A stretch of 64,000 bases of DNA, from NCBI RefSeq assembly GCF_028471945.1, contig NZ_CP110128.1, positions 6,413,001 to 6,477,000 of the forward strand, read 5' to 3'. Below are positions 20,845 through 31,460 of this stretch, piece by piece. Position numbers and translations under genes: made by a program. Under the pieces are notes generated by a model. It had not been told where the DNA came from, searched no databases, and saw only the letters and a list, made by a program, of their open reading frames with translations. Source of the DNA: Pseudomonas sp. WJP1. GTDB taxonomy: Bacteria > Pseudomonadota > Gammaproteobacteria > Pseudomonadales > Pseudomonadaceae. Numbering within the stretch: the stretch's first letter is position 1; each line of letters starts with the position of its first letter.

Positions 20845-21728
20845 TGGCAACCTATGCCGTCGGCGACCTGCAAGGCTGCCTCGAGGCATTGCAATGCCTG
20901 CTCAAGAAGGTCGCCTTCGACCCGGCAAAAGACCGTCTGTGGCTGGTAGGCGACCTGGTCAACCGCGGCCCGCAGTCGCTGGAAACCCTGCGTTTCCTCT
21001 ATAGCATCCGTCACTCACTGGTGTGCGTGCTCGGCAACCACGACCTGCACTTGCTGGCGGCCGGAAAGAACATCGAGCGCCTGAAGAAAGCCGACACTCT
21101 GCGCGAGATCATCGAAGCCCCCGATAGCGCCGAGCTACTGGAATGGCTGCGCCAGCAAAAACTCATGCACTACGATGAACAGCGCAACGTGGCGATGGTG
21201 CATGCTGGCATTCCGCCGCAGTGGTCACTGCGCAAAGCATTGAAATACGCGTCCGAAGTCGAGACGGCCCTGCGTGATGACAACCTGCTGCCGCCCTACC
21301 TCGATGGCATGTACGGTAACGATCCGGCGAAATGGGACAGTGACCTCAAGGGCGTGACGCGTCTGCGGGTGATTACCAACTATTTCACGCGCATGCGCTT
21401 CTGTACGGCCGAGGGCAAGCTCGACCTCAAGAGCAAGGAAGGCCTGGGCACGGCCCCTGCAGGCTACAAGCCCTGGTTCCAGCACAAGGAACGCAAGACC
21501 AGGGACGTGAAAATCATCTTCGGCCACTGGGCGGCGCTGGAAGGCAAGATCCAGGAACCGGGTATCTCGGCCCTCGACACCGGTTGCGTCTGGGGCGGCG
21601 CCCTGACCCTGATGAATGTCGACACGGGTGAACGCCTGGCCTGCAAATGCGACGAGCATGGCCATGCCGCCGAACCGCCAGTCGCCCCACGGATTTCCGA
21701 ACCATCGCCAGTCAGCGCCCCGCGCTAG
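20844..21728 (+). CDS. apaH: Symmetrical diadenosine tetraphosphatase ApaH
   Basis: Hydrolyses Ap4A to two ADP and controls alarmone and Np4-cap levels. The 294-residue protein is a metallophosphatase with [14 protein letters not shown] and GNHDLHL motifs in the first 75 residues and VHAGIPPQW and FGHWAALEG later, which together supply all metal ligands. It starts within the apaG stop codon. Confidence 0.95.
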   Translation: MATYAVGDLQGCLEALQCLLKKVAFDPAKDRLWLVGDLVNRGPQSLETLRFLYSIRHSLVCVLGNHDLHLLAAGKNIERLKKADTLREIIEAPDSAELLEWLRQQKLMHYDEQRNVAMVHAGIPPQWSLRKALKYASEVETALRDDNLLPPYLDGMYGNDPAKWDSDLKGVTRLRVITNYFTRMRFCTAEGKLDLKSKEGLGTAPAGYKPWFQHKERKTRDVKIIFGHWAALEGKIQEPGISALDTGCVWGGALTLMNVDTGERLACKCDEHGHAAEPPVAPRISEPSPVSAPR

Positions 21729-21761
21729 ACTGCACTTTCTGCCGAGCCACAGGAGCCCGCC

Positions 21762-22091
21762 ATGAGCGAATTCAAACGTATTCCCCCGGAACAGGCCCAA
21801 GCCCTGCGCGAGCAAGGCGCAGTGGTGGTCGACGTCCGGGATCCTGCGACCTTTGCCGCCCTGCACATCAGCGGCTCGAAGCATCTGGACAACCACTCCC
21901 TGCACGCCTTCATCCAGGGTGCCGATCTGGACGCGCCAACCGTGGTGGTCTGCTATCACGGCAACTCCAGCCAGGGTGCCGCTGCCTACCTGATCAGCCA
22001 GGGCTTCTCCGACGTCTACAGCATGGATGGCGGTTTTGAGCTGTGGCGTACGACGTATCCTGCGGAAACGGCCCAAGGCACCAGCGAATAA
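21762..22091 (+). CDS. glpE: Thiosulfate sulfurtransferase GlpE (rhodanese)
   Basis: Single-domain rhodanese of 109 residues that moves sulfur from thiosulfate to cyanide or thiol acceptors such as thioredoxin. The active-site loop is [14 protein letters not shown], with the persulfide Cys about residue 66. [16 protein letters not shown] is the rhodanese N-terminal motif. It follows apaH by 33 bases with an AGGAG ribosome site (ACAGGAGCC), and is the last gene of the apaGH-glpE unit. Confidence 0.93.
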   Translation: MSEFKRIPPEQAQALREQGAVVVDVRDPATFAALHISGSKHLDNHSLHAFIQGADLDAPTVVVCYHGNSSQGAAAYLISQGFSDVYSMDGGFELWRTTYPAETAQGTSE

Positions 22092-22103
22092 TTTTTTTGT
22101 CAT

Positions 22104-22135
22104 GCGCAAGCCCCGGCCACCGCGGGCTTGCGCGG
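22104..22135 (+). terminator. Possible terminator hairpin after glpE
   Basis: GCGCAAGCCC and GGGCTTGCGC form a ten-base stem around a short GC-rich loop. It begins about a dozen bases after the glpE stop. A T-run lies before rather than after the stem on the plus strand, so it may work only partly as an intrinsic terminator. Confidence 0.5.
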
Positions 22136-22233
22136 TGGCAGACGAACGGTCAGCCACAACTAATTACGTATCTCGCCTTTACCTCCCGAATAAGCAACTA
22201 TCCTTAAGCGCAGGCCATCCAAAACAGGGGAGA

Positions 22234-22330
22234 GCCGGTACACCGGCGCACGGGTCATCGGGAGTAGCTTTCGGGGTAGTCAGCTCCGAAAGAGTTCTGG
22301 GGGGTAAACAGCGACCGCCTGTTCGGTTGC
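22234..22330 (+). promoter_or_regulatory. Leader of yeaG with three consecutive hairpins
   Basis: The 250 bases before yeaG hold three separate perfect or near-perfect stems: 22234-22247 (GCCGG / CCGGC), 22268-22292 (CTTTCGG / CCGAAAG) and 22311-22330 (GCGACCG / CGGTTGC, one wobble). No small gene is supported here. A transcription start cannot be placed, so it is not certain that all three are in the leader. Confidence 0.4.
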
Positions 22331-22387
22331 TGCCAGCATCGACTGAGTGATCCGGCGTCGGCTCCACGTATCGAGCGAGGTGACGTC

Positions 22388-24310
22388 ATGAGTATCTTTA
22401 GCCACTTCCAACAACGTTTCGAGTCCACACGCCAGGAAGAACTCTCTCTGCAAGAGTATCTGGAGTTGTGCAAAAAGGACCGTAGCGCCTACGTTTCCGC
22501 CGCCGAGCGTCTGTTGCTGGCCATCGGTGAACCGGAGCTGCTCGACACCTCGACCAACTCGAGGCTGTCGCGAATCTTCTCCAACAAGGTAATCCGTCGC
22601 TACCCGGCCTTTGAAGACTTCCATGGGATGGAAGAATGCATCGACCAGATCGTGTCGTATTTCCGCCATGCCGCCCAAGGCCTGGAAGAGAAGAAACAGA
22701 TCCTTTATCTGCTCGGTCCCGTCGGCGGCGGTAAGTCGTCCCTGGCCGAAAAACTCAAACAACTGATGGAGCGAGTGCCCTTCTACGCAATCAAGGGCTC
22801 GCCGGTATTCGAATCGCCCCTGGGTCTGTTCAACGCCACTGAAGATGGCGCGATCCTCGAGGAAGACTTCGGCATCCCACGGCGCTACCTCAACACCATC
22901 ATGTCGCCATGGGCCACCAAGCGCCTGGCCGAATTCGGCGGCGACATCAGCCAGTTCCGCGTGGTCAAGCTCTATCCGTCGATCCTCAACCAGATCGCCG
23001 TGGCCAAGACCGAGCCGGGAGATGAAAACAACCAGGACATCTCGGCACTGGTGGGCAAGGTCGATATCCGAAAACTGGAAGAGTTCCCACAGAACGACGC
23101 CGATGCCTACAGCTATTCGGGCGCACTGTGCCGGGCCAACCAGGGCCTGATGGAATTCGTCGAAATGTTCAAGGCGCCGATCAAGGTGCTGCACCCACTG
23201 CTGACGGCCACCCAGGAAGGTAACTACAACAGTACCGAAGGCTTGGGCGCGATTCCGTTTACCGGGATCCTGCTGGCCCACTCCAACGAATCGGAGTGGC
23301 ATACCTTCCGTAACAACAAGAACAACGAAGCGTTCATCGACCGGATCTACATCGTCAAGGTGCCGTACTGCCTGCGGGTCAGCGACGAAGTGAAGATCTA
23401 CGACAAGTTGCTGTTCAACAGCTCGCTGGCCAAAGCCCATTGCGCGCCCGACACCTTGAAGATGCTCGCCCAGTTCACCGTGCTGTCACGCCTCAAGGAG
23501 CCGGAAAACTCCAACATCTACTCCAAGATGCGCGTGTATGACGGCGAAAACCTCAAAGACACCGATCCGAAGGCCAAGTCGATCCAGGAGTATCGCGACA
23601 ACGCCGGTGTCGACGAAGGCATGAACGGTCTGTCGACCCGCTTTGCGTTCAAGATCCTGTCCAAGGTCTTCAACTTCGATCCCCACGAAATCGCCGCCAA
23701 CCCGGTACACCTGCTCTACGTGCTGGAACAACAGATCGAGCAGGAACAGTTCCAGGCCGAAACCCGCGAACGCTACCTGCGCTTCCTCAAGGAGTACCTG
23801 GCACCGCGGTACATCGAATTCATCGGCAAGGAAATCCAGACCGCCTACCTCGAGTCCTACAGCGAGTACGGCCAGAACATCTTCGATCGTTACGTGCTGT
23901 ACGCCGATTTCTGGATTCAGGACCAGGAGTACCGCGACCCGGAAACCGGCGAGATCCTCAACCGCGTAGCGCTGAACGAAGAACTGGAGAAAATCGAAAA
24001 ACCGGCCGGCATCAGCAATCCGAAAGATTTCCGCAACGAAATCGTCAACTTCGTACTGCGCGCCCGTGCCAACAACAACGGCAAGAATCCGACCTGGCTC
24101 AGCTACGAAAAACTGCGGGTGGTCATCGAGAAGAAAATGTTCTCCAACACCGAAGACCTGCTGCCAGTCATCAGCTTCAACGCCAAGGCCAGCAAAGAGG
24201 ACCAGCAGAAACACAACGACTTCGTCACACGGATGGTCGAGCGGGGTTATACCGACAAACAGGTACGGCTGCTGTCCGAGTGGTACCTGCGGGTCAGAAA
24301 ATCACAATAA
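22388..24310 (+). CDS. yeaG: PrkA-family serine protein kinase YeaG
   Basis: Cytosolic AAA+-like protein with kinase activity, part of the yeaG-yeaH-spoVR stress and starvation module. The 640-residue protein is full length. The PrkA AAA domain occupies about 20-380, with Walker A LLGPVGGGKSSLAEKL at about 109-124. The C-terminal PrkA domain with the kinase-like segment follows, about 400-640. It is followed by yeaH after 204 bases and then by spoVR, the standard order. In other bacteria the trio responds to nitrogen limitation or RpoS; no such promoter is visible here. Confidence 0.93.
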   Translation: MSIFSHFQQRFESTRQEELSLQEYLELCKKDRSAYVSAAERLLLAIGEPELLDTSTNSRLSRIFSNKVIRRYPAFEDFHGMEECIDQIVSYFRHAAQGLEEKKQILYLLGPVGGGKSSLAEKLKQLMERVPFYAIKGSPVFESPLGLFNATEDGAILEEDFGIPRRYLNTIMSPWATKRLAEFGGDISQFRVVKLYPSILNQIAVAKTEPGDENNQDISALVGKVDIRKLEEFPQNDADAYSYSGALCRANQGLMEFVEMFKAPIKVLHPLLTATQEGNYNSTEGLGAIPFTGILLAHSNESEWHTFRNNKNNEAFIDRIYIVKVPYCLRVSDEVKIYDKLLFNSSLAKAHCAPDTLKMLAQFTVLSRLKEPENSNIYSKMRVYDGENLKDTDPKAKSIQEYRDNAGVDEGMNGLSTRFAFKILSKVFNFDPHEIAANPVHLLYVLEQQIEQEQFQAETRERYLRFLKEYLAPRYIEFIGKEIQTAYLESYSEYGQNIFDRYVLYADFWIQDQEYRDPETGEILNRVALNEELEKIEKPAGISNPKDFRNEIVNFVLRARANNNGKNPTWLSYEKLRVVIEKKMFSNTEDLLPVISFNAKASKEDQQKHNDFVTRMVERGYTDKQVRLLSEWYLRVRKSQ

Positions 24311-24340
24311 CCCGCTGCCGGTCAGACCGGTTGTCGTCAG

Positions 24341-24382
24341 CCAGAGACCTGTGCGTGCTTTTTCTGATACACAGGCCTCTGG
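24341..24382 (+). other. Long imperfect hairpin between yeaG and yeaH
   Basis: CCAGAG-A-CCTGTG and CACAGG-C-CTCTGG pair over 13 positions with one mismatch around a 16-base loop. It begins 31 bases after the yeaG stop and has no T-run after it. The rest of the 204-base gap holds no supported gene. It could be a processing or stability element that sets different yeaG and yeaH levels. Confidence 0.5.
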
Positions 24383-24514
24383 AAGGTGTTCGAAAGTCGG
24401 TAGCGAGTTCAGGCAGCATCCAAAGCGCTTGGGGGAGCGTTGATTATCCCTTGGCTCTCGGTCCGATGCTGCATCACCGCTCGCCCCTTTCAGGACAGCT
24501 TCTAAGGAGCAGTC

Positions 24515-25786
24515 ATGAGCTATGTGATCGACCGACGTCTCAATGGCAAGAACAAGAGCACGGTAAACCGCCAGCGGTTTCTGCGGCGTTACCGTGATCA
24601 CATCAAAAAGGCTGTCGAAGAGGCGGTCAGCCGGCGTTCCATTACCGATATGGAACACGGTGAGCAAATCAGCATCCCGGGGCGTGACATCGACGAACCG
24701 GTGCTTCACCACGGTCGCGGTGGCAAACAGACCATCGTGCACCCGGGCAACAAGGAATTCACCAGCGGCGAACACATTGCCCGACCGCCCGGGGGTGGCG
24801 GCGGCAGAGGGCCTGGCAAGGCCGGCAACTCGGGCGAAGGGATGGACGAATTCGTCTTCCAGATCACCCAGGAAGAATTCCTCGAATTCATGTTCGAAGA
24901 CCTCGAGCTGCCGAACCTGGTCAAGCGCAACCTGACCGGCACCGACACCTTCAAGACTGTGCGCGCGGGGATCAGCAACGAGGGCAACCCGTCGCGGATC
25001 AACATCATCCGCACCTTGCGCTCAGCCCATGCACGGCGAATCGCCCTCTCGGGCAGCAGCCGGGCGAAACTGCGCGAAGCCAAGGAAGAACTCCTGCGAC
25101 TCAAGCAGGAAGAACCGGATAACTTCGGCGATATCCAGGATCTTGAGGCAGAAATCGAAAAACTCAGCGCACGCATTCATCGCGTACCGTTTCTCGATAC
25201 CTTCGACCTCAAGTACAACTTGCTGATCAAGCAACCCAACCCCAGCTCGAAGGCGGTGATGTTTTGCCTCATGGACGTTTCCGGCTCCATGACCCAGGCA
25301 ACCAAGGACATCGCCAAGCGCTTCTTCATCCTGCTGTACCTGTTTCTCAAGCGTAACTACGACAAGATCGACGTGGTGTTCATCCGTCACCACACCAGTG
25401 CCCGCGAAGTGGACGAGGAAGAATTCTTCTACTCCCGGGAAACCGGCGGAACCATCGTGTCCAGCGCCTTGAAACTGATGCAAGAGATCATGGCCGAGCG
25501 CTATCCGGCCAACGAATGGAACATCTACGCCGCTCAGGCATCCGACGGCGACAACTGGAACGACGACTCGCCGATTTGCCGCGACATCCTGATCAACCAG
25601 ATCATGCCATTCGTGCAGTACTACACTTACGTTGAGATCACCCCACGGGAACACCAGGCCCTGTGGTTCGAGTACGAGCGTATCGCCGAAGCCTTTTCCG
25701 ACACTTTTGCCCAGCAACAACTGGTCTCGGCCGGGGATATCTATCCGGTCTTCCGTGAACTCTTCCAGCGCAGGTTAGTGACATGA
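24515..25786 (+). CDS. yeaH: YeaH/YhbH family protein (DUF444), VWA-like
   Basis: A 423-residue protein that acts with the YeaG kinase. The N-terminal third is basic and has a Gly-rich segment ([17 protein letters not shown]). The C-terminal half is a von Willebrand A-like domain with a MIDAS motif, MDVSGSMTQ, at about residues 253-261. Its last four bases overlap the ATG of spoVR, which implies coupled translation. Biochemical role is unknown beyond association with the PrkA module. Confidence 0.92.
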   Translation: MSYVIDRRLNGKNKSTVNRQRFLRRYRDHIKKAVEEAVSRRSITDMEHGEQISIPGRDIDEPVLHHGRGGKQTIVHPGNKEFTSGEHIARPPGGGGGRGPGKAGNSGEGMDEFVFQITQEEFLEFMFEDLELPNLVKRNLTGTDTFKTVRAGISNEGNPSRINIIRTLRSAHARRIALSGSSRAKLREAKEELLRLKQEEPDNFGDIQDLEAEIEKLSARIHRVPFLDTFDLKYNLLIKQPNPSSKAVMFCLMDVSGSMTQATKDIAKRFFILLYLFLKRNYDKIDVVFIRHHTSAREVDEEEFFYSRETGGTIVSSALKLMQEIMAERYPANEWNIYAAQASDGDNWNDDSPICRDILINQIMPFVQYYTYVEITPREHQALWFEYERIAEAFSDTFAQQQLVSAGDIYPVFRELFQRRLVT

Positions 25787-27345
25787 CCGCCAAAGAGCTG
25801 AAGCGCCAACCCATATCCACCGGATCGGAGTGGACGTTCGAGCTGATCCAGGCGTACGACCGTGAAATCAGTCGTATTGCAGCTCGCTACGCGCTCGATA
25901 CGTACCCTAACCAGATCGAAGTGATCACCGCTGAACAGATGATGGACGCCTACGCGTCCGTCGGCATGCCGCTGGGTTATCACCACTGGTCCTATGGCAA
26001 ACACTTCCTCAGTACCGAAAAGTCCTACACACGCGGCCAGATGGGACTGGCCTATGAAATTGTGATCAACTCCGACCCGTGCATCGCCTACCTCATGGAG
26101 GAAAACACGATCTGCATGCAGGCGCTCGTGGTGGCGCACGCGTGCTACGGACACAACAGCTTCTTCAAGGGCAACTATCTGTTCCGCACCTGGACCGATG
26201 CCAGCTCGATCATCGATTACCTGGTGTTCGCCAAGCAGTACATCATGCAATGCGAAGAGCGCCATGGCATCGATGCGGTCGAAGACTTGCTCGACTCCTG
26301 CCACGCCCTGATGAACTACGGGGTCGACCGCTACAAACGTCCCTACCCTATTTCCGCGGAGGAAGAACGGCGCCGGCAAAAGGACCGGGAAGAACACCTG
26401 CAGAAGCAGATCAACGATCTTTGGCGCACCATACCCAAAGGCGCGGACAAGTACAGCGACAAGGACAACGCGCGCTTCCCCGCCGAACCGCAGGAAAACA
26501 TCCTGTACTTCATCGAAAAACATGCGCCGCTGCTGGAGCCCTGGCAGAGGGAAATCGTGCGGATCGTACGCAAGATCGCCCAGTACTTTTATCCACAGCG
26601 CCAAACCCAGGTCATGAACGAAGGCTGGGCGACCTTCTGGCACTACACTCTGATGAACGACCTGTACGACGAAGGCCTGGTGACCGACGGTTTCATGATG
26701 GAGTTCCTCACATCCCACACCAGCGTGGTCTTCCAGCCTGGTTTCGACAGCCCCTACTACAGCGGCATCAACCCCTACGCCCTGGGCTTTGCCATGTACC
26801 GCGACATCCGTCGCATGTGTGAAGAACCTACTGAGGAGGACTATCGCTGGTTCCCGGACATTGCCGGCACCGACTGGCTGGCAGCCATCAAGTTCGCCAT
26901 GAGCAGCTTCAAGGATGAGAGTTTCATCCTGCAGTACCTTTCACCTAAAGTGATCCGCGACCTGAAGCTGTTCAGTATTCTCGATGACGACCAGAAGGAC
27001 GATCTGCTGGTACCGGCCATTCACGACGAAGGCGGTTATCGGATCATTCGTGAAACCCTGGCGGCCCAATACAACCTGGGCAATCGCGAACCCAACGTAC
27101 AGATCTACAGCATCGACAGACGCGGCGATCGCTCCCTGACCCTGCGTCACCAACAGCACGACCGTAAACCCCTGGGAGAGTCCACCGAGGAAGTGCTCAA
27201 GCACTTGCATCGCCTCTGGGGCTTCGATATTCACCTGGAAACCCTGCAGGGTGACCAGGTCATGAAAACCCACCATGTGCCCCCCAAAGGAGAACACAGC
27301 GAAGGCGATTACGGCCGACTGGACCTGGCCGTCATCCATTTGTGA
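25783..27345 (+). CDS. SpoVR family protein (YcgB-like)
   Basis: Protein of 520 residues, full length for the family. Named after a Bacillus spore-cortex protein, but widely found in non-sporulating proteobacteria beside yeaG-yeaH. Conserved stretches include [35 protein letters not shown] and [25 protein letters not shown]; the HxxxGH and EGWATFW elements look like a metal site, but no activity is established. Last gene of the trio. Confidence 0.92.
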   Translation: MTAKELKRQPISTGSEWTFELIQAYDREISRIAARYALDTYPNQIEVITAEQMMDAYASVGMPLGYHHWSYGKHFLSTEKSYTRGQMGLAYEIVINSDPCIAYLMEENTICMQALVVAHACYGHNSFFKGNYLFRTWTDASSIIDYLVFAKQYIMQCEERHGIDAVEDLLDSCHALMNYGVDRYKRPYPISAEEERRRQKDREEHLQKQINDLWRTIPKGADKYSDKDNARFPAEPQENILYFIEKHAPLLEPWQREIVRIVRKIAQYFYPQRQTQVMNEGWATFWHYTLMNDLYDEGLVTDGFMMEFLTSHTSVVFQPGFDSPYYSGINPYALGFAMYRDIRRMCEEPTEEDYRWFPDIAGTDWLAAIKFAMSSFKDESFILQYLSPKVIRDLKLFSILDDDQKDDLLVPAIHDEGGYRIIRETLAAQYNLGNREPNVQIYSIDRRGDRSLTLRHQQHDRKPLGESTEEVLKHLHRLWGFDIHLETLQGDQVMKTHHVPPKGEHSEGDYGRLDLAVIHL

Positions 27346-27408
27346 TCCTGTTTGCACCTCCGAACGCTCGACGTAACGGTTATCCTGTCGAGCTAACGGA
27401 GGTTTTTC

Positions 27409-28638
27409 ATGCAGATTTATAAAGTTGGCGGCGCCGTACGCGATCGCCTGCTCGGCATAGCTGTCACCGACATCGACCGAGTCGTGGTCGGCGCGACCAC
27501 TGAAGAAATGCTCGCCCTGGGTTTTCGGCCGGTAGGCGCTGATTTTCCGGTGTTTCTTCATCCGAAAACCGGCGAGGAATACGCCCTCGCCCGGACCGAA
27601 CGCAAAAGTGGACGCGGCTACGGCGGATTCACGTTCCACGCCAGCCCCGATGTAACCCTCGAAGAAGACCTGATTCGCCGCGACCTGACGATCAACGCGA
27701 TGGCCGAGGACGATCAGCAGAACCTGACCGACCCCTATCACGGCCAGCGCGATCTCGAGGCCTGCGTGCTTCGTCACGTTTCCCCCGCGTTTGCCGAAGA
27801 TCCCCTCAGAGTTTTGCGCGTTGCCCGTTTTGCGGCTCGCTATGCCGATCTCGGCTTTACTGTCGCCCCCGAAACCCTCGAACTGATGCGCCAGCTCAGT
27901 GAGTCAGGCGAACTCCAGGCGCTGACGGCGGAACGCAGCTGGAAAGAAATCTCACGCGCCCTCATGGAAAATCAGCCACAGGTGTTCATCGAGGTATTGC
28001 GCGACTGCGGTGCGCTCAAAGTGCTGATGCCGGAAGTCGACGCGCTGTTCGGTGTCCCGCAGCCCGCCACCCACCACCCGGAAATCGACACTGGCGTCCA
28101 CACCCTGAGCGTGCTGCAGCAAGCGGCAAGACACCAACAACCATTGACCGTGCGCTGGGCTTGCCTGCTGCATGACCTGGGTAAAGGACTGACGCCAGAG
28201 GAGCAATGGCCGCGCCACATAGGCCACGAGTCCAAGGGGCTGAAATTGATCAAAGCGGTCAACGAACGCTTCAAGGCACCAAAGGATTGCCAGGAGCTGG
28301 CGTTGCTGGTGGGCGAATATCACACGCATGGCCATCGCGCTTTGGAACTGAAGCCATCGACGCTGCTGGAATTACTGCAAAGCTTCGACGTTTACCGCCG
28401 ACCCCAACGGTTCGAGGAATTCATTGCGGCGTGCGAGATGGATGCGCGCGGGCGCAAGGGGCTGGAGCAGACAAGTTATCCACAGGCGGATTACTTGCGC
28501 GGGGCGGCGACGGCGGCGCGCAGCGTTGCCGTTCAACCATTGCTGGAGCAGGGATACAAAGGGCCTGAGTTGGGCGAGGCCATCAAGCGTGAACGGCTCA
28601 AGGCACTGAAGGCCTACAAAGAATCGGCGTCCTCCTGA
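27409..28638 (+). CDS. cca: Multifunctional CCA-adding tRNA nucleotidyltransferase
   Basis: Adds and repairs the CCA 3' end of tRNAs. The 409-residue class II enzyme has the [10 protein letters not shown] motif, catalytic aspartates in [10 protein letters not shown], the [10 protein letters not shown] and [16 protein letters not shown] segments of the neck domain, and a C-terminal HD phosphohydrolase domain (LLHDLGKG), as in the E. coli type with phosphatase and phosphodiesterase activity. Start ATG follows an AACGGAGG ribosome site. Confidence 0.94.
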   Translation: MQIYKVGGAVRDRLLGIAVTDIDRVVVGATTEEMLALGFRPVGADFPVFLHPKTGEEYALARTERKSGRGYGGFTFHASPDVTLEEDLIRRDLTINAMAEDDQQNLTDPYHGQRDLEACVLRHVSPAFAEDPLRVLRVARFAARYADLGFTVAPETLELMRQLSESGELQALTAERSWKEISRALMENQPQVFIEVLRDCGALKVLMPEVDALFGVPQPATHHPEIDTGVHTLSVLQQAARHQQPLTVRWACLLHDLGKGLTPEEQWPRHIGHESKGLKLIKAVNERFKAPKDCQELALLVGEYHTHGHRALELKPSTLLELLQSFDVYRRPQRFEEFIAACEMDARGRKGLEQTSYPQADYLRGAATAARSVAVQPLLEQGYKGPELGEAIKRERLKALKAYKESASS

Positions 28639-28643
28639 ATGCA

Positions 28644-28688
28644 TCGCGGGCAAGCCCTGCTCCTTGTAGGAGCGAGGCTTGCCCGCGA
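28644..28688. repeat. Close REP inverted pair after cca
   Basis: TCGCGGGCAAGCCCTGCTCC at 28644-28663 pairs with AGGAGCGAGGCTTGCCCGCG across a gap of only a few bases. It lies between the cca and folK stops, which converge, and the strong hairpin could end transcription from both sides. Confidence 0.8.
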
Positions 28689-28702
28689 AGACGTCAGCGG
28701 CA

Positions 28703-29221
28703 TCAAAGCAGATCTGAAGACGTCAGCTGCTCCCCACGCCACTCAAACGCCACCGGCGCCAACACCTGATCAATCTGCGCTTCATCCCACAACGTCGCAA
28801 AGCTCTTGCCTACGCCAGGATGCACCCGATCCGGCGCAATCAGCGACAACGGCCACAACACGAACGCATTTTTAAGAATTTCCGCCCTCGGCAGCACCAG
28901 GCCATCGAAATTACCCACCAGGTCACCGAACAGCAAAACGTCGATATCCAGAGGCAAACCTCGGCGATCAGGCGCATAACGTCCATTATCCGCCTCGATG
29001 AATTTAAGGCGACGATCCAGCTCCATCAGCGGCAAGTCGGTATAGGCCGACACCACGAAATTGAAGAACGGTCCGCTCTTGATCCCCACCGGCTGGCTTT
29101 CGAAGACCGCCGAGCAACGTATATCCACCAGAAAACCCGCCAGGGCGTCCAGGCCGGCCTGCAAATGGGTTTCGCGCTCGATGTTGCTGCCGAGCCCGAG
29201 ATACACCTGAGTCAGCGACAT
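28703..29221 (-). CDS. folK: HPPK-family protein (FolK paralogue) with altered catalytic loop
   Basis: A 172-residue protein of the 6-hydroxymethyl-7,8-dihydropterin pyrophosphokinase family, next to folB in the folate pathway. The start [17 protein letters not shown] and the C-terminal FVLWPLSLIAPDRVHP match the family. The metal-binding pair is kept as LDIDVLLFGD, but the preceding loop, usually WGPRTLDLD, reads RRGLPLDID: the Trp and the catalytic Arg are absent. It overlaps folB by ten bases, so both are made from one message. Pseudomonas genomes usually carry another folK beside panB; this copy may have changed activity. Confidence 0.85.
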   Translation of the reverse strand: MSLTQVYLGLGSNIERETHLQAGLDALAGFLVDIRCSAVFESQPVGIKSGPFFNFVVSAYTDLPLMELDRRLKFIEADNGRYAPDRRGLPLDIDVLLFGDLVGNFDGLVLPRAEILKNAFVLWPLSLIAPDRVHPGVGKSFATLWDEAQIDQVLAPVAFEWRGEQLTSSDLL

Positions 29222-29568
29222 CCGCGCTCGATCTCCACGCCCACGCCACCTGTAGCGGCAGGAACCGCACCGGGCTTGGTCAGCTTGAGGCGCATCCAGG
29301 TGATCTTGAATTCGCTCATCAGCACTTCGACCAGGCGCTCGGCAAAGGTCTCGACCAACTGGAACTGCGCCTGCTCGGCAAAAGCCTGGACGCGCGATGA
29401 AACGCTCGCATAATCAAGCGCCAGGGTCAGGTCATCGCCAGCGGCGGCCGGACGATTGTCCCAAGCGAAACTCAGGTCAAGCCGCAAGCACTGTCGGATG
29501 CCTCGCTCCCAGTCATAGGCACCGATTACGGTGTCGACTTCCAGGCCCTCGATAAACACTCTGTCCAA
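29212..29568 (-). CDS. folB: Dihydroneopterin aldolase FolB
   Basis: Cleaves 7,8-dihydroneopterin to 6-hydroxymethyldihydropterin and glycolaldehyde in folate synthesis. The 118-residue protein begins at a TTG (29568-29566), translated as [20 protein letters not shown], with GGAG eight bases upstream; the frame open beyond this has no family similarity. The [12 protein letters not shown] helix with the active-site Glu and the [12 protein letters not shown] motif with the catalytic Lys are present. First gene of folB-folK, divergent from plsY. Confidence 0.92.
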   Translation of the reverse strand: MDRVFIEGLEVDTVIGAYDWERGIRQCLRLDLSFAWDNRPAAAGDDLTLALDYASVSSRVQAFAEQAQFQLVETFAERLVEVLMSEFKITWMRLKLTKPGAVPAATGGVGVEIERGCR

Positions 29569-29642
29569 GCACTTTTCTCCGCTACACGACAAGGGCGCAA
29601 TGCGCCGTTAGAATCAGGGCGTCCTCGCCCGGAATGGTTAGC

Positions 29643-30212
29643 ATGTTTTGGTTACTGGCGATCCTCGCCTACCTGCTCGGCTCTCTGTCCTTTGCCATCT
29701 TGCTCAGCCGCCTGACCGGTAGCCCCGACCCGCGAATGAGTGGCTCGGGCAATGCTGGCGCCACCAACATGTTGCGCCTGGCCGGCAAGAAACTCGCCAT
29801 CCTGACCTTGCTCGGCGACCTCTGCAAAGGCCTGTTGCCCGTGCTGGTCGCCGGCAGCGCAGGCTTGTCACTTCAAGACCAGGCCTGGATCGGCGTTTGC
29901 GCCGTCATCGGTCACCTGTTCCCGCTGTACTTCCGCTTTCGCGGTGGCAAGGGTGTCGCCACCGCTGCCGGCATGTTGCTGGGCCTATACCCGCCTGCGG
30001 CCTTGATGGCGGTCTGCGCCTGGCTGCTGACGTTCTACCTGACCCGCACCAGCTCGCTGGCCGCCTTGATCGCCACACCCTTGACCCTGCCACTGCTGGC
30101 CTGGCAAGAACCGGCAGCACTGCTGCCCATGTGCGCCTTGACCGGCATGATCGTCTGGCGCCACCGAGGCAATCTACGCGACCTGTTCGCCGGGCGCGAA
30201 CGGCATTTTTAG
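29643..30212 (+). CDS. plsY: Glycerol-3-phosphate acyltransferase PlsY
   Basis: Integral membrane enzyme that transfers acyl from acyl-phosphate to glycerol 3-phosphate, the first step of phospholipid synthesis. The 189-residue protein has five membrane segments and the three PlsY motifs: [27 protein letters not shown] and [10 protein letters not shown]. The ATG at 29643 is chosen over a codon three earlier because it starts the first membrane helix ([14 protein letters not shown]) as in homologues. Confidence 0.94.
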   Translation: MFWLLAILAYLLGSLSFAILLSRLTGSPDPRMSGSGNAGATNMLRLAGKKLAILTLLGDLCKGLLPVLVAGSAGLSLQDQAWIGVCAVIGHLFPLYFRFRGGKGVATAAGMLLGLYPPAALMAVCAWLLTFYLTRTSSLAALIATPLTLPLLAWQEPAALLPMCALTGMIVWRHRGNLRDLFAGRERHF

Positions 30213-30235
30213 CAGCCAGGCATGAGCCTCCTTCA

Positions 30236-31261
30236 TCACAAGGGCGACAACTGCTCCATCGGCCACCGCGCCTGCACACTGATCGCCAGGCTTTCCTGCT
30301 GGCCGGCCTGCAGCCGCTGGCAGCCGGCAAACGCAATCATGGCGCCATTATCGGTGCAGAACTGCGGACGGGCATAAAAAACATCGCCCCTCATGTCGCC
30401 GAGCATTTTTTCCAGGGAAGTGCGCAACGCCTTGTTGGCACTGACACCCCCAGCAATCACCAGGCGCTTCATGCCAGCCGCTTTCAGGGCGCGCTTGCAC
30501 TTGATGGTCAAAGTCTCCACCACGGCCTGCTGGAACGCCAGCGAGATGTCGCAACGGGCTTGCTCACCGTCGTCCCCGGCGCTCACACACTGCTGCCAGG
30601 TGTTCAGGGCGAAGGTTTTCAAGCCGCTGAAGCTGAAGTCCAGGCCAGGACGGTCGCACATCGGACGCGGGAAGACGAAACGCCCTGCAACACCCTGCTC
30701 TGCCAGGCGGGCGATTTCCGGTCCGCCCGGATAATTGAGCCCCATCATCTTCGCCGTCTTGTCGAAGGCTTCGCCCGCAGCATCGTCCAGGGTCTCGCCT
30801 AAAAGCGTGTACTGACCGATTCCGTCGACCTGAACCAACTGCGTATGGCCGCCCGATACCAACAAAGCGACGAACGGGAATTCCGGCGGTTGCGGCTCCA
30901 GCATCGGCGCCAGCAGGTGACCTTCCATGTGGTGCACGCCCAGCGCCGGAATGCCCCAGGCAAAGGCCAGTGCCTGAGCACAGGAAGCACCGACCAGCAA
31001 CGCCCCGACCAGGCCAGGACCCGCGGTATAAGCGATGGCGTCGATCTCGGTTGGCACGCAGTCGGCTTCGGCCAACACCTGACGAATCAAGGGCAGCATG
31101 CGCTTGACGTGATCACGCGAGGCCAGCTCCGGCACTACGCCACCATACGCACGATGCAGGTCGATCTGGCTGAACAGCGCGTCGGCCAGCAGGCCGCGCT
31201 CACTGTCGTAAAGTGCGACACCGGTTTCGTCGCAAGAAGTTTCTAATCCCAGTACTAGCAT
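30236..31261 (-). CDS. tsaD: tRNA threonylcarbamoyladenosine transferase TsaD
   Basis: Transfers the threonylcarbamoyl group to A37 of ANN-decoding tRNAs. The 341-residue protein has the N-terminal [11 protein letters not shown] phosphate loop, the metal-binding [11 protein letters not shown] with two histidines, the [10 protein letters not shown] segment and [10 protein letters not shown]. Full length. Convergent with plsY and divergent from rpsU, the usual arrangement. Confidence 0.95.
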   Translation of the reverse strand: MLVLGLETSCDETGVALYDSERGLLADALFSQIDLHRAYGGVVPELASRDHVKRMLPLIRQVLAEADCVPTEIDAIAYTAGPGLVGALLVGASCAQALAFAWGIPALGVHHMEGHLLAPMLEPQPPEFPFVALLVSGGHTQLVQVDGIGQYTLLGETLDDAAGEAFDKTAKMMGLNYPGGPEIARLAEQGVAGRFVFPRPMCDRPGLDFSFSGLKTFALNTWQQCVSAGDDGEQARCDISLAFQQAVVETLTIKCKRALKAAGMKRLVIAGGVSANKALRTSLEKMLGDMRGDVFYARPQFCTDNGAMIAFAGCQRLQAGQQESLAISVQARWPMEQLSPL

Positions 31262-31460
31262 GGGTTTGCGCCTTGTTTAGGCTGAATTCGAAGGCGCGCA
31301 TAATAGTCGCCGCGTGATGCCCCGACCAGCGGTTTTCGATCAGAGGCTTTGCATTCCGTGCGATGAGGGGTTAACATCCGCAACCCTTAAAAACCGACGT
31401 CTTCAAGTGCTCTTTTGCCGCGAGGATGTTGACCCCGGTAATGAATGAAGGTAGCTCTGG
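31262..31460. promoter_or_regulatory. Divergent region between tsaD and rpsU
   Basis: No gene is seen. It must hold promoters for tsaD leftward and rpsU rightward. CATAAT at 31299-31304 and TTGCAT (31349-31354) with TTAACA (31371-31376) at a spacing of 16 bases are weak matches to sigma-70 elements on the plus strand. Confidence 0.35.

Noticed and set aside
22092..22387. Sigma-54 or AlgU promoter for the yeaG module
   Set aside because: No stretch matches GG-N10-GC with proper flanks or the GAACTT / TCTGA pair well enough to report.
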